From JADGRB01 sp963835825 (GTDB lineage Bacteria; Myxococcota_A; Polyangia; Fen-1088), in the NCBI GenBank assembly GCA_963835825.1, contig CAWIGZ010000005.1, forward strand, positions 248,001 through 312,000: a stretch of DNA of 64,000 nt, written 5' to 3'. Below, in pieces: positions 18,485-28,644 of the stretch (within the stretch, counting starts at the first letter, position 1; the number at the start of each line of letters is the position of its first letter). The notes beneath the pieces were generated by a model. The model searched no databases. It worked only from the letters and a program-made list of their open reading frames with translations, and was not told the DNA's origin. A program made the position numbers and the translations under genes.

Positions 18485-19692
18485 TGCTGGCGCGCGCCGC
18501 GCTTGGCGGGCGAGGGCTTGGCGTCGCGGGCGCCGGGGCGCTGCTGGCGGCATTGACCTTGGCTTCGACGCTGCGCGCGGAATCGGCGCGCCGCGTGGTG
18601 CTGGTGGTCCCCGAAGCGCCGAGCGCGGTCGCCACCGAGGCGCTGGCTCGGGTGCGCGGCGAGCTGGGAGCGGCGCGGTTCGAGGTGGAGACGGAGGTCG
18701 TGGCCAACACCGTCGATCGGCGCGCGACCATCGAGGGGGCGTTGCGCCAGGCCGACGCGCGCGCGGCGTTCGGGATCTTTTTCGGCTCCGGGGTGGCCGA
18801 GATCTGGGTGAGCGACAGCGTCTCGGGGCGAACGGTCGTGCAGACGCTGCCGCTCTCCACGGCGGCGCCCGAGCGACGGGCGGCGGTCCTGGCGGTCAAG
18901 GCGGTCGATCTCCTCAAGGCGACGCTGGCCGAGGTCTGGGTGCCGGCGCCGCCCGTCGCGGCGCCGCCGTCCACGACCCACACCGCGCCGGCCGCGACGC
19001 ACGAGGCAGAACCTGCCGGATCCCCTGCGACGCACGAACCGGCTGCCCCCACGCCCGCGCCGGGCGCCCTGGAACCACCAACGTCTCCACCTCCCCGTGT
19101 GGAAGTAACCGGGGGCGGGCAATCGGCGCCGGCCGTGCCCGGGGAGGGGGCGCCCTCCGCTAACGAAGGTGGGTCGAGGCGGGCGCTCGGAAGGCGGCTG
19201 GATCTCGCCGTCGGGGCAGGGTGGATCGGCGCCGGAAGCATCAGCACCTGGGCGCCGCTGCTCGCGGTCGCGGCCTACTCGGGACATGCGGGAGCACGCC
19301 TCATCGCGACCGGGTTCGGCTCGTCGGCCGAGCTGACCCAGTCGGCGGGATCGGCCCGCCTGGCATATGGGCTCGCCCTCGCCGAGCTGGCGGCGCGCCA
19401 GCCGTTCGGGAGCCACTTCGAGACGACGGCCAGCGTGAGCGCGGGCGCGGCCCGCCTGGCCGTCGACGGAACGGGTGGCCCCGGCTACCAGGGGAGCTCG
19501 GCGCGGGTCTGGTCGGCTGTCGGCGGCGGCGGGGTCGGCGCGGCCGTGCTCTTCTCGCGGCTGACAGTCACCGCCGACGCGCGGGTCTTGATGGCGGCGA
19601 CGTCGGCGGAGGTTCGCATCGCCGGCGCCGACGTCGTGCAGGCGGGACGGCCCATCATCTGGATCGGCGGCGCGCTGGGGGTGCGGTTGTGA
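18481..19692 (+). CDS. Secreted protein of unknown function in the ECF/FecR operon
   Basis: A 403-residue protein. After an N-terminal signal or anchor come an alpha/beta region (30-150, 'VVLVVPEAPSAVATEALARV'), a Pro/Ala/Thr-rich spacer (about 155-220) and a C-terminal Gly/Ala/Ser-rich, alternating-hydrophobic region that looks like outer-membrane beta strands. No named family is recognised. It overlaps its neighbours on both sides (ATGA upstream, GTGA downstream), so the four genes are translationally coupled. Confidence 0.7.
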   Translation: MMLARAALGGRGLGVAGAGALLAALTLASTLRAESARRVVLVVPEAPSAVATEALARVRGELGAARFEVETEVVANTVDRRATIEGALRQADARAAFGIFFGSGVAEIWVSDSVSGRTVVQTLPLSTAAPERRAAVLAVKAVDLLKATLAEVWVPAPPVAAPPSTTHTAPAATHEAEPAGSPATHEPAAPTPAPGALEPPTSPPPRVEVTGGGQSAPAVPGEGAPSANEGGSRRALGRRLDLAVGAGWIGAGSISTWAPLLAVAAYSGHAGARLIATGFGSSAELTQSAGSARLAYGLALAELAARQPFGSHFETTASVSAGAARLAVDGTGGPGYQGSSARVWSAVGGGGVGAAVLFSRLTVTADARVLMAATSAEVRIAGADVVQAGRPIIWIGGALGVRL

Positions 19693-21005
19693 CCGCGGCG
19701 GGCGCCGCGATCTTCGCGACGGCGCTGGCGGTGCTCGGGTGCACGCGCGTGGTCGACGCCGTGACGCCCGCCGGCGGGTCGGCGGACTGCACGCCGCAGT
19801 CGACCGATCCGGACTGCGCGCCCACGCCCTGGCCGAACGTTGGCCACAGCGCCAACTCCGATCCCTGGCTCGTCACGCACAACCAGGTAATCACCGTGAT
19901 GAAGCCAGAGGTGCTGGTTCTCAACTTCGACAACGGTCAATCCACGGCGCAGACGATGCAATACGCCGAACAGGTCGCCGCCCAGCTGTCGGTGGGCTCG
20001 GCCTACCACGGCTACGCGGATGCCTCGGCCCCGGCGTTTCTCAATTATCAGATCGCAAAGGTCGTCGATCTGACCGATTCGTCGACGCCGATGACGGTCA
20101 GCGCGAAGCTCCCGCTCACGTCGACCGGCGATTTCGACACGACGGCGCTGTTCAGCAGCGCCACCTTCCCGCCGCTCTACGCCTATCCCGACCCGAGCCA
20201 CAGCGGCGGCTACCTTTCTCTCTGCCAGCTGTTCGAAAACGGGATCATCAACGAGGTCTGGATTCAAGACGGCGGCGATCCGGCGCAGAACCGCCCCCGG
20301 GCGCCGCTCTACGAGGAGCAGAAGCAGGGATACGACGCCAGCGGCCAGGCGATCCCCAACGACCTCGCGACGTGCGTGGGAGAGACCTCCGGGTCTCCGG
20401 GCTGCAATTTCCCATGCGGCGTCACCGTCCGGCTGGCGCATCTCGATCCCGGCGCGGGGGCTGGTTGCGACGTCCAGGTGCGAGGGTGGGGGATCGAGGG
20501 GATGTGGGCCGCGCTGCCGGCCAGCCTGGCGGTCGACGCCAATGCCTTTCTCAACCAGGACTTCAGGACCCGCTTCGGGGTCAGCTTCGACAGCTGGAGC
20601 GACCTTTGCGGCAACCTGCCTCTGTGCGTGAGCTACCCGAATCCGATGGAGGCGACCAGCACCTCGAGGGACGCGCAGTCCTTCGACTTCAAACCGTTCG
20701 ACCAGGGCTGCGGCACGTCGCTCTTCCCGCCCAACGCCACGTTCGCCGACGATTTCAGCAATGGCACGTCCGTCAATTCGCGGTGCGAGACCTTCGGCCT
20801 CGGCGGTGGGGCGAACGGAGGCGACATCTATCGCCCCTACTCCGCGAGCACCGTGGCCAGCTACGATCGGACGTACACCGGAAGCTCGCGCTGCCCCGCC
20901 GGCTGGCAGATCTACTGGCGTCAGAACATGCCCGGTTACCAGAACAGGGCGACCGCCTCCGACGGCAGGCCGATGAAGAACTGGTGGCCGATCCTCTTCT
21001 ATTAG
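19689..21005 (+). CDS. Lipoprotein of unknown function, last gene of the ECF/FecR operon
   Basis: A 438-residue protein from GTG 19689, which overlaps the previous stop. Its signal peptide ends VLGC (lipobox). The mature part has 10 or more Cys, many Trp/Tyr, and segments such as 'EVLVLNFDNGQS', 'IINEVWIQDGGD', 'RGWGIEGMWAALP' and 'YWRQNMPGYQN', consistent with a secreted globular domain. No family is recognised with confidence. Position suggests it is a target or output of the ECF regulon. Confidence 0.75.
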   Translation: MTAAGAAIFATALAVLGCTRVVDAVTPAGGSADCTPQSTDPDCAPTPWPNVGHSANSDPWLVTHNQVITVMKPEVLVLNFDNGQSTAQTMQYAEQVAAQLSVGSAYHGYADASAPAFLNYQIAKVVDLTDSSTPMTVSAKLPLTSTGDFDTTALFSSATFPPLYAYPDPSHSGGYLSLCQLFENGIINEVWIQDGGDPAQNRPRAPLYEEQKQGYDASGQAIPNDLATCVGETSGSPGCNFPCGVTVRLAHLDPGAGAGCDVQVRGWGIEGMWAALPASLAVDANAFLNQDFRTRFGVSFDSWSDLCGNLPLCVSYPNPMEATSTSRDAQSFDFKPFDQGCGTSLFPPNATFADDFSNGTSVNSRCETFGLGGGANGGDIYRPYSASTVASYDRTYTGSSRCPAGWQIYWRQNMPGYQNRATASDGRPMKNWWPILFY

Positions 21006-21015
21006 ATCGGCCGTC

Positions 21016-21043
21016 GCCGCGGCGGGGGCGAGTCCCCCGCCGG
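21016..21043. terminator. GC hairpin between convergent genes
   Basis: GGCGGGGG and its complement CCCCCGCC form a stem just after the stop of the lipoprotein gene and before the 3' end of the convergent small gene. No T-run. Confidence 0.4.
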
Positions 21044-21099
21044 CGAACCGCAGGCGCGCGTGGCGACGACGCGTTCAAGGCTTCTGCGCTCGGTCGCGA

Positions 21100-21300
21100 C
21101 TACGGCGTCTCTTCCCCTTCGGGCGGAGGCTGCGGTCCCGGGACGATGCCCGCGATGTCCGGATCCTCGTCCGGCCCGAGCGCGGGACGGTCGGCCTTCT
21201 CCCGTTCTCGCTCGTCGCGGCGTTCGGCTTTCTTCTTCTGACGCTCCTTGCGAGCGATTTCTTTCTTACGTTTTTCGAAGGGATTCGGTCGCGGTCGCAT
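21100..21300 (-). CDS. Small conserved charged protein
   Basis: A 66-residue protein. Its N-terminal half is strongly basic and helical ('FEKRKKEIARKERQKKKAER') and it ends in 'DPDIAGIVPGPQPPPEGE'. I recall this basic-helix plus IAGIVPGPQ pattern as a recurrent tiny protein in deltaproteobacteria and Myxococcota; no function is known. AGGCGG lies before the ATG. Real gene status is supported by the conserved C-terminal motif. Confidence 0.75.
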   Translation of the reverse strand: MRPRPNPFEKRKKEIARKERQKKKAERRDEREREKADRPALGPDEDPDIAGIVPGPQPPPEGEETP

Positions 21301-21439
21301 TGTCGCCGCCTATTCTGCCTCAGCGCCGCAAAAAAACGAGGGATTCATCTGGATCCGGTCGGGCTCGCCAGGAACCTGCCCAACATAGGTGAGCCGCAGC
21401 CGTTCGGGGTCGTCACTTTCCCATACCGAGGTGAAGCGG

Positions 21440-23098
21440 ATGAACCTTCGCAGAAACGCCGTGTCGATCGCGGGGGCGGGCGCGCTGTGCCTGTTCGCGC
21501 TCGGCTGCGGGTCGTCGATGGGCCAGCAGGGCGGCTCCGGCGGCTCTGCCAGCGGTGGAAACGGTTCGGGCGGCAGCACCGCCACCGGCGGTAGCACCAG
21601 CACGGGCGGTAGCACGGGCACGGGCGGAACCACGGGCACGGGCGGAACCACCGGCACGGGCGGCAGCAGCGCCACGGGCGGCGGACCGGGCGTCCCGATC
21701 TCCGACGGCGGATCCGGTTCGAGCGGCGACGTCGGCGTCTGCTCGTCGGCGCTGTCGGGCCGGGTGCGCATCACCGAGGTCGACGTCGGCGCCAGCTACG
21801 CCTACAACGAGGTCGACAACAATGGCGCGGGCCTGGGACTGACGCCGCTGGCGCTCTCCCCGATCCCGGGCGGCGGCTCGCGGCTGGCGTTCCTCGAGAA
21901 GGGGGCGAGCCTGATCCACATCGTCACGCTCGACGCGAACGATCAGGTGGTCGCCGGCTCGGCGTTCACGCTTCCCGGCTACGACTTCCAGGACATCTAC
22001 GCCGACGCCAGCGGCGGCACGCTGCTCGTCAGCCGGACGGCGATGGGCTCCACCGACAACAACAACTGCGGCAACATCGACAACCTCTGCGGCCTCGTCG
22101 GCAACTATCCGACGGCCGCCTCCTGCTACGACATGTACATGGTCCGCTTCGACGGCGCGTCGGAGACCTGGGCGACCAAGCTGACGGACACCACCGCGTC
22201 GCTGCCGGCGTACGGCACCAGCGCGACGAGCGGCGGCAACGTCATCTTCATCTGGTCGGAGTACGCTCACAACGGCCGCATCGCCTTCGACGGCACCAAC
22301 TACGCCGGCTACTTCGGCGCGGCGATCACCGTCCCCAAGCAGCCCTGCGTCGGATCGAGCACGCTCACCACGGGCGTCAACATTCACCAGGGCGATCGAA
22401 TGAAGGTGGTGAGCGGCAGCGGCGCGCTGCAGACGAGCGGCTTCGATTGGGGCTGCAGCCACAGCGGCTACGAACGGGTCATCTACGACAGCGCCGCCAA
22501 GAAGTTCATCCCGGTGTGCAAGAACGACGCGATGACCGGCATCAAGTCGGGACGGATCGCGCTGGCGCCCAACGCCTCGACCATCTATCCCGTCGATCTG
22601 AGCTATTCGGACCTCGGCAACGTGCTGCCGGCGGCGGGCGGCGGAGACTGGATCATCTCCAGTGACATCCGCGCCGGGCAGACGGCCAACGCGAACGGCC
22701 TGGCCGACGTGCACCTCCTGCACATCGCCGGGACCAGCATGCTGACACCCGACAAGGACCTCGTCGTGGTGAGCGACGCCAAGAACGATCGCGCGCCGCA
22801 CCTGGCGGCCTACGGAACCGGACAGATGCTCGCCGCCTGGGAAGAGTCGACGGCGACCGGGGACTTTCCGCAGAACGACAAGAATCGCCAGATGTACATC
22901 CAGGTGCTCGCCGGCGCGACCGGCGCCGCGCCGGCCGGCTCGTCGGCGACGTCGGCCGGGCCGCTGATGCTGTCGCCCAACGTGCTCGGCAGCCGCTACC
23001 AGGATTTCCGCAGCTACCCGGACGGGTCGGTCGCCTATCCGGCGCCGGGCAGCAGCGCCACCAAGATCAAGATCCTGCGCGTCCTCGGCTGCAGCTGA
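21440..23098 (+). CDS. GTGG-linker lipoprotein, probable beta-propeller
   Basis: A 552-residue lipoprotein (signal ending LFALGC). Residues 23-75 are a Gly/Ser/Thr repeat linker of GG[ST]TGTGG units. The remainder has a repeated pattern of short beta strands with 'GTLLVSRTAMGS', 'GNVIFIWSEYAHNGRIAF', 'RAPHLAAYGTGQMLAAW', compatible with a propeller. GAGGTGAAG precedes the ATG. Function unknown; probably cell-surface exposed. Confidence 0.75.
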   Translation: MNLRRNAVSIAGAGALCLFALGCGSSMGQQGGSGGSASGGNGSGGSTATGGSTSTGGSTGTGGTTGTGGTTGTGGSSATGGGPGVPISDGGSGSSGDVGVCSSALSGRVRITEVDVGASYAYNEVDNNGAGLGLTPLALSPIPGGGSRLAFLEKGASLIHIVTLDANDQVVAGSAFTLPGYDFQDIYADASGGTLLVSRTAMGSTDNNNCGNIDNLCGLVGNYPTAASCYDMYMVRFDGASETWATKLTDTTASLPAYGTSATSGGNVIFIWSEYAHNGRIAFDGTNYAGYFGAAITVPKQPCVGSSTLTTGVNIHQGDRMKVVSGSGALQTSGFDWGCSHSGYERVIYDSAAKKFIPVCKNDAMTGIKSGRIALAPNASTIYPVDLSYSDLGNVLPAAGGGDWIISSDIRAGQTANANGLADVHLLHIAGTSMLTPDKDLVVVSDAKNDRAPHLAAYGTGQMLAAWEESTATGDFPQNDKNRQMYIQVLAGATGAAPAGSSATSAGPLMLSPNVLGSRYQDFRSYPDGSVAYPAPGSSATKIKILRVLGCS

Positions 23099-23113
23099 GT
23101 CCCCCGCCGCGTC

Positions 23114-23135
23114 GGCGCGGGCGAAAACCCGCGCC
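23114..23135 (+). terminator. Hairpin terminator after the propeller lipoprotein
   Basis: A perfect 8-bp stem GGCGCGGG / CCCGCGCC closed by a CGAAAA loop, followed by TTGTG, 16 bp after the stop codon. Confidence 0.5.
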
Positions 23136-23222
23136 TTGTGACGCCCCGGGCTTGACCCGGCGGCGCAATTGGCAGGAGATCGTAGGGGCGCGGGGTGGGC
23201 CCGCGGTTCGGCAGGATCGATC

Positions 23223-24926
<1,704 letters not shown>

Positions 24927-24974
24927 GACGGCTGTCGCTTTACGAACGCAACGACTGCGCCTAAAGTTTCGCGC

Positions 24975-25523
24975 ATGAGCCTGAACCGCTTCCGCGCCGG
25001 GAAGTTCTTCCCGATCGCCTGTCTGGTCACCGTGGCCGCCTTCACCGGTTGCGTGAGCTCCACCGTCTTGCAGAGCCAGCCTCAGGGCGCGCGGGTGTTC
25101 CTGAACGGCGTACCGGTGGGGGCCACGCCCTACACGATGACCGACACGAACATGAGCGGCACCGCGACCGCGGTTCGGCTCGAATACCCTGGGTTCGAGC
25201 CGTTCAATGCCGTGATCGTCCGCAGCGAGGAGCTCGATCCGCTGGCGCTCATCGGCGGCATCTTCCTCCTGGTCCCGCTCCTCTGGGTGCTGGGGTATCA
25301 GCCGACGCACATGTTCGTGATGCAGCCCCTCGGTGGGGCGCAGCCGCCGGCGGGCGGCGGGTGGGGCCCGCCTCCGCAACAGCAGCAGCAAGGCTACCCG
25401 CAACAGCAGGAGCAGGGCTACCCGCCGCCGCAGCAAGGCTACCCCCAGCAGCAGCAGCAAGGCTACCCGCCCCCGCCGCCTGCCGGCTATCCTCCGCCCG
25501 CCGGGTACCCGCCTCCCCAGTGA
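24975..25523 (+). CDS. PEGA-domain lipoprotein with Gln/Pro/Tyr-rich tail
   Basis: A 182-residue protein: signal peptide ending TGC, a PEGA domain ('QPQGARVFLNGVPVGATPYT'), a hydrophobic segment ('LALIGGIFLLVPLLWVLG') and a C-terminal run of GYPPPQQ-type repeats from about residue 128. It follows the kinase gene, as PEGA proteins often do in Myxococcota. The tail repeats are CAGCAG-rich and likely to vary in number. Confidence 0.82.
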   Translation: MSLNRFRAGKFFPIACLVTVAAFTGCVSSTVLQSQPQGARVFLNGVPVGATPYTMTDTNMSGTATAVRLEYPGFEPFNAVIVRSEELDPLALIGGIFLLVPLLWVLGYQPTHMFVMQPLGGAQPPAGGGWGPPPQQQQQGYPQQQEQGYPPPQQGYPQQQQQGYPPPPPAGYPPPAGYPPPQ

Positions 25524-25553
25524 GCCGCTCGCTCTCGCGCGCCTCTCCGCCGG

Positions 25554-26189
25554 TCAGTCTGCCGGTTGGGCCGTATCGGCCGCGGTGAGCGGGGTGCCGG
25601 CGTTGATGCGCATCGGCTCCCGCCCGGCTTTGCGCGGCTTGGCGGCGTCGGCGCAGGCCTGACTGAGCGCGGGTCCCAGGCGCTCCCACAGCTCCTTGCC
25701 GAGCGCCGCCGCCAGCTGGTGCCGCTCGGCGGCGACGGTCGCCGAGGCGGTGCGCATGCCGGTCGCGCCGTTGCGGACGTAGACGGTGGCGCTGCCGTCG
25801 TTTCCGTCGATGGTCACCTCGCCGTCGATATAAGCCACCAGGTTCAGCGTCACCGACATCTCGCGATACTGCTCGGCGCTGTCGACCGGTCGCAGCGAGG
25901 GCATGAGCTTCATTCCCTTCGACTTGAGCAGGTGCATCACCTGCCGGCGAATCGGCTCGGCGTCGTCGCCGGTGAACGCGAACATCGCGACCTTCCCGCC
26001 GGCGACCACGATGGGCGCTTCTTCCTTGGGTGCCGGGCACGCCTTGGCCACGGGCTTCGACTTCGACTTCGACTTGGCGCGCGAGGCGCCGTGCCTGCCG
26101 GCGGCCTCGACGCGCGCCGCGGCCACCACCGCGACCAACAGCGCCATGGTCGCGATCTGCCGGGGGGCGAGCCTGCAGCCGAACGGCAT
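25554..26189 (-). CDS. Exported protein of unknown function
   Basis: A 211-residue protein with a hydrophobic N-terminus ending near AARVEAAG, a SKSKSK basic patch and a globular domain with 'VAMFAFTGDDAEPIRRQVMH' and 'EVTIDGNDGSATVYVRNGAT'. This looks like the TolB/CsgG-like 'combined score' secreted domains seen in Myxococcota, but I do not assign a family. It ends 30 bp from the 3' end of the convergent PEGA gene and lies just upstream of the ABC exporter operon on the same strand. Confidence 0.65.
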   Translation of the reverse strand: MPFGCRLAPRQIATMALLVAVVAAARVEAAGRHGASRAKSKSKSKPVAKACPAPKEEAPIVVAGGKVAMFAFTGDDAEPIRRQVMHLLKSKGMKLMPSLRPVDSAEQYREMSVTLNLVAYIDGEVTIDGNDGSATVYVRNGATGMRTASATVAAERHQLAAALGKELWERLGPALSQACADAAKPRKAGREPMRINAGTPLTAADTAQPAD

Positions 26190-26217
26190 CCACCTCCAGA
26201 ATAACCCAGGACGGCGG

Positions 26218-26979
26218 TCAGCTGCGCAGCTTGTATCCGGTGGCGAGCATCCAGGTCGTCAAAATCGTGGCGGTCGCGACCACCGCGCCGGTGATCGCCA
26301 GACCGAGATACGGCGAGCTCGTGGAGGTCCCGAGAAACCCGAACCGCAGCCCCTCGACCATGTAAAGGATCGGGTTGAGCCGGGTGAGCGAGTCCCACGG
26401 CTTCGGCAACATGCGCGCGCTGTAAAACACGCCGCCCAGGAACGTCAGCGGCGTGAGCACGAACGTCGGCACGACGTTGAGCTGCTCGAACTTGTCGCTC
26501 CAGATCGCCACCGCCAGCCCGATCGCCGCGAAGGCCGTCGAAATGAGGAGCATGAAGAGCAACACCCAGAGCGGATGCGCCACGCTGAATCCGCAGAAGA
26601 GGCCGGAGATCAGCCAGACCAGGCCGCCGGTCAGAAAGCCCCGCAGCACGGCGGCCGCCAGGAACGCGGCCAAGAGGTCGGCGACCCCCAGCGGCGCGAT
26701 CAACAGATCGACGATCGTCCCCTGCAGCTTGGCGATGAACATCGACGACGACGTGTTGAGGAACGCGTTCTGGCTCAGCGTCAGCAGGACCAGGCCCGGG
26801 ATGATGAACCGGATGTAGGAGACGCCCTCGACCTCGCGCACTCGGCCGCCCAGCGCGAAGCCGAACACCAGGAAGTAAAGCGTGGTCGTCACCACCGGCT
26901 GCGCCAGCGTCTGCCCCGGCACCTTCAGGAAACGGCGCGTCTCCTTGGCCAGCAGCGTCCGAAACCCGATCCCGTTCAT
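26218..26979 (-). CDS. ABC-2 type transporter permease
   Basis: A 253-residue permease with six predicted helices and the ABC-2 pattern: 'VVTTTLYFLVFGFALGGRV', 'GLVLLTLSQNAF', 'FVLTPLTFLGGVFYSARMLP' and 'NPILYMVEGLRFGFLG'. It overlaps the ATPase gene by 4 bp (ATGA), so the pair forms a two-gene exporter operon. The substrate is unknown; the family includes polyketide/antibiotic and polysaccharide exporters. Confidence 0.93.
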   Translation of the reverse strand: MNGIGFRTLLAKETRRFLKVPGQTLAQPVVTTTLYFLVFGFALGGRVREVEGVSYIRFIIPGLVLLTLSQNAFLNTSSSMFIAKLQGTIVDLLIAPLGVADLLAAFLAAAVLRGFLTGGLVWLISGLFCGFSVAHPLWVLLFMLLISTAFAAIGLAVAIWSDKFEQLNVVPTFVLTPLTFLGGVFYSARMLPKPWDSLTRLNPILYMVEGLRFGFLGTSTSSPYLGLAITGAVVATATILTTWMLATGYKLRS

Positions 26980-27929
26980 GACGATCGCCGGGTGAAGCTG
27001 GCGGCGTCGGGCCGCTTGGTCAGCTGCAGAAACACGTCTTCCAGCGACGGCTGGACGATCTCCACGTCGACGACCGCCGGCGACAGCGCGCCCGCCAGAG
27101 CCAGCAGCTCGCCGATCGGCGTGCTGTCGACCGGACAGATGACCGTCGCGCCGCTCGGGTCGAGGGTGGCGCCGCGCCGGCGCAGCGGCTCCGGCAACGC
27201 CGCGGCGCCGGCGGTCCAGGGGGTGGCCAGCCGGAAGCGGATCTGCTTGCGCCCGAGCTGCCGCACCAGCGCCGCCGGCGTGTCGAGCCCGACCAGCGTG
27301 CCCTTGTCGATGACGGCCACGCGATCGGCCAGCGCCTCCGCCTCTTCGAGATAGTGCGTGGTGAGCACGATGGTCGTCCCCTGGGCGCGCAAGGTCCGGA
27401 CGTACGACCAGAGATCGTGCCGCAGCGCCACGTCCACCCCGGCGGTCGGCTCGTCGAGGAACGCCACCCGCGGGCGCGGGACCAGCGCCTTGGCGATCAG
27501 CAGCCGCCGCTTCATCCCGCCCGAAAGCGCCCGCGTGTTGGTGTCGGCCTTGGCCGAAAGATCGAGCGCCGCCAGCACCTCGTCGACGCGGCCGTCATCC
27601 GGCGGCACGCCATAGTAACCCATCTGGAATCGCAACACCTCCCGCGGGGTGAAGAAGGGATCGAAGTTCACCTCCTGCGGCACGAGCCCCACCAGGCGCC
27701 GCGCCGCCAGCGCGTCGCGCACGACGTCGTGTCCGAGGACGCTGGCGGTCCCGCCCGTCGCGCGCACCAGCCCGCAGACGATCGAGATCCAGGTGGTCTT
27801 GCCGGCGCCGTTCGGTCCCAGCAGGGCGAAGATCTCGCCCGGCTCGATTCGCAGCGACAGACCGCGCAGCGCCTCCACCTTCGGGTAGGTCTTGGCGAGG
27901 TTCACGGACTCGACGGCGGCGGCCGGCAT
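26976..27929 (-). CDS. ABC transporter ATP-binding protein
   Basis: A 317-residue ATPase: Walker A GPNGAGKT (38-45), a Q-loop in 'LVGLVPQEVNFDP', the signature LSGGMKRRL, Walker B 'VAFLDEPTAG', and the H-loop 'LTTHYLEEA'. A C-terminal DUF4162-like extension follows. The DrrA/NodI type matches the ABC-2 permease next door. ATG 27929 gives the family-like N-terminus; no strong ribosome site is seen. Confidence 0.94.
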   Translation of the reverse strand: MPAAAVESVNLAKTYPKVEALRGLSLRIEPGEIFALLGPNGAGKTTWISIVCGLVRATGGTASVLGHDVVRDALAARRLVGLVPQEVNFDPFFTPREVLRFQMGYYGVPPDDGRVDEVLAALDLSAKADTNTRALSGGMKRRLLIAKALVPRPRVAFLDEPTAGVDVALRHDLWSYVRTLRAQGTTIVLTTHYLEEAEALADRVAVIDKGTLVGLDTPAALVRQLGRKQIRFRLATPWTAGAAALPEPLRRRGATLDPSGATVICPVDSTPIGELLALAGALSPAVVDVEIVQPSLEDVFLQLTKRPDAASFTRRSS

Positions 27930-28013
27930 CAAAGAAGCGCGAAAGGATGGCGCCGCCGAACCGGCGGCGCAAGTGTTAGAACGTTCCCCCAACCGCCGTC
28001 GGAGGCATTTGTC

Positions 28014-28571
28014 GTGAAACTTCAGGTCATCTTTGCCAGCACCCGCGAGGGACGCCAGGGGTTCCCCATCGCCGAATGGGTCGTCGAGCGCGCGCGGGCG
28101 CACGGCAAGTTCGAGCCGGACCTGGTCGATCTCAGGGACGTCGACCTCCCCCTGTTCGACGAGCCGAAGCACCCCCGCCTCCGCCAGTACCAGCACGCGC
28201 ACACCAAGGCCTGGAGCGCCACCGTCGACGCGGCGGACGCGTTCGTGTTCGTGACCCCCGAGTACAACTACGGGATGCCGCCGGCGTTGCTCAACGCCAT
28301 CGACTACCTCTTCACGGAGTGGGCGTACAAGCCGGCCTCGGTCGTCAGCTACGGCGGGGTCTCGGCCGGTACGCGCTCGGCGCAGATGACCAGATCGATC
28401 CTCACGGGATTGAAGGTGATGCCGCTTCCGGAGGCGGTCTCCATCCCCTTCTTCTCCAACATGATCGCGGAAGGTCGATTCAAGGCCGGCGAGCTGCAGG
28501 ACAAGTCGGCGGCCGCCATGTTCGACGAGCTCGGTCGCTGGGCCGCGGCGCTGGCCACGCTGCGAAAATGA
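28014..28571 (+). CDS. NADPH-dependent FMN reductase
   Basis: A 185-residue flavodoxin-fold protein starting at GTG 28014 (GGAGG 8 bp before). It has the FMN phosphate loop 'STREGRQG', 'DLPLFDEP' and 'TPEYNYGMPPALLNAIDYL', typical of the SsuE/ChrR/azoreductase family. It likely reduces FMN, quinones or xenobiotics in the cytoplasm. Divergent from the ABC operon, 84 bp apart. Confidence 0.93.
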   Translation: MKLQVIFASTREGRQGFPIAEWVVERARAHGKFEPDLVDLRDVDLPLFDEPKHPRLRQYQHAHTKAWSATVDAADAFVFVTPEYNYGMPPALLNAIDYLFTEWAYKPASVVSYGGVSAGTRSAQMTRSILTGLKVMPLPEAVSIPFFSNMIAEGRFKAGELQDKSAAAMFDELGRWAAALATLRK

Positions 28572-28644
28572 TCGACCCGATGCAGACGACGGGCGCGACG
28601 TTCGCCACTCTCCTCGTCTCGCCGCCATTGCTATATTGGGCGCC

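Noticed and set aside
25903..27354. 483-codon forward frame across the ABC permease and ATPase genes
   Set aside because: Antisense shadow with Arg/Gln/His-rich low-complexity translation.
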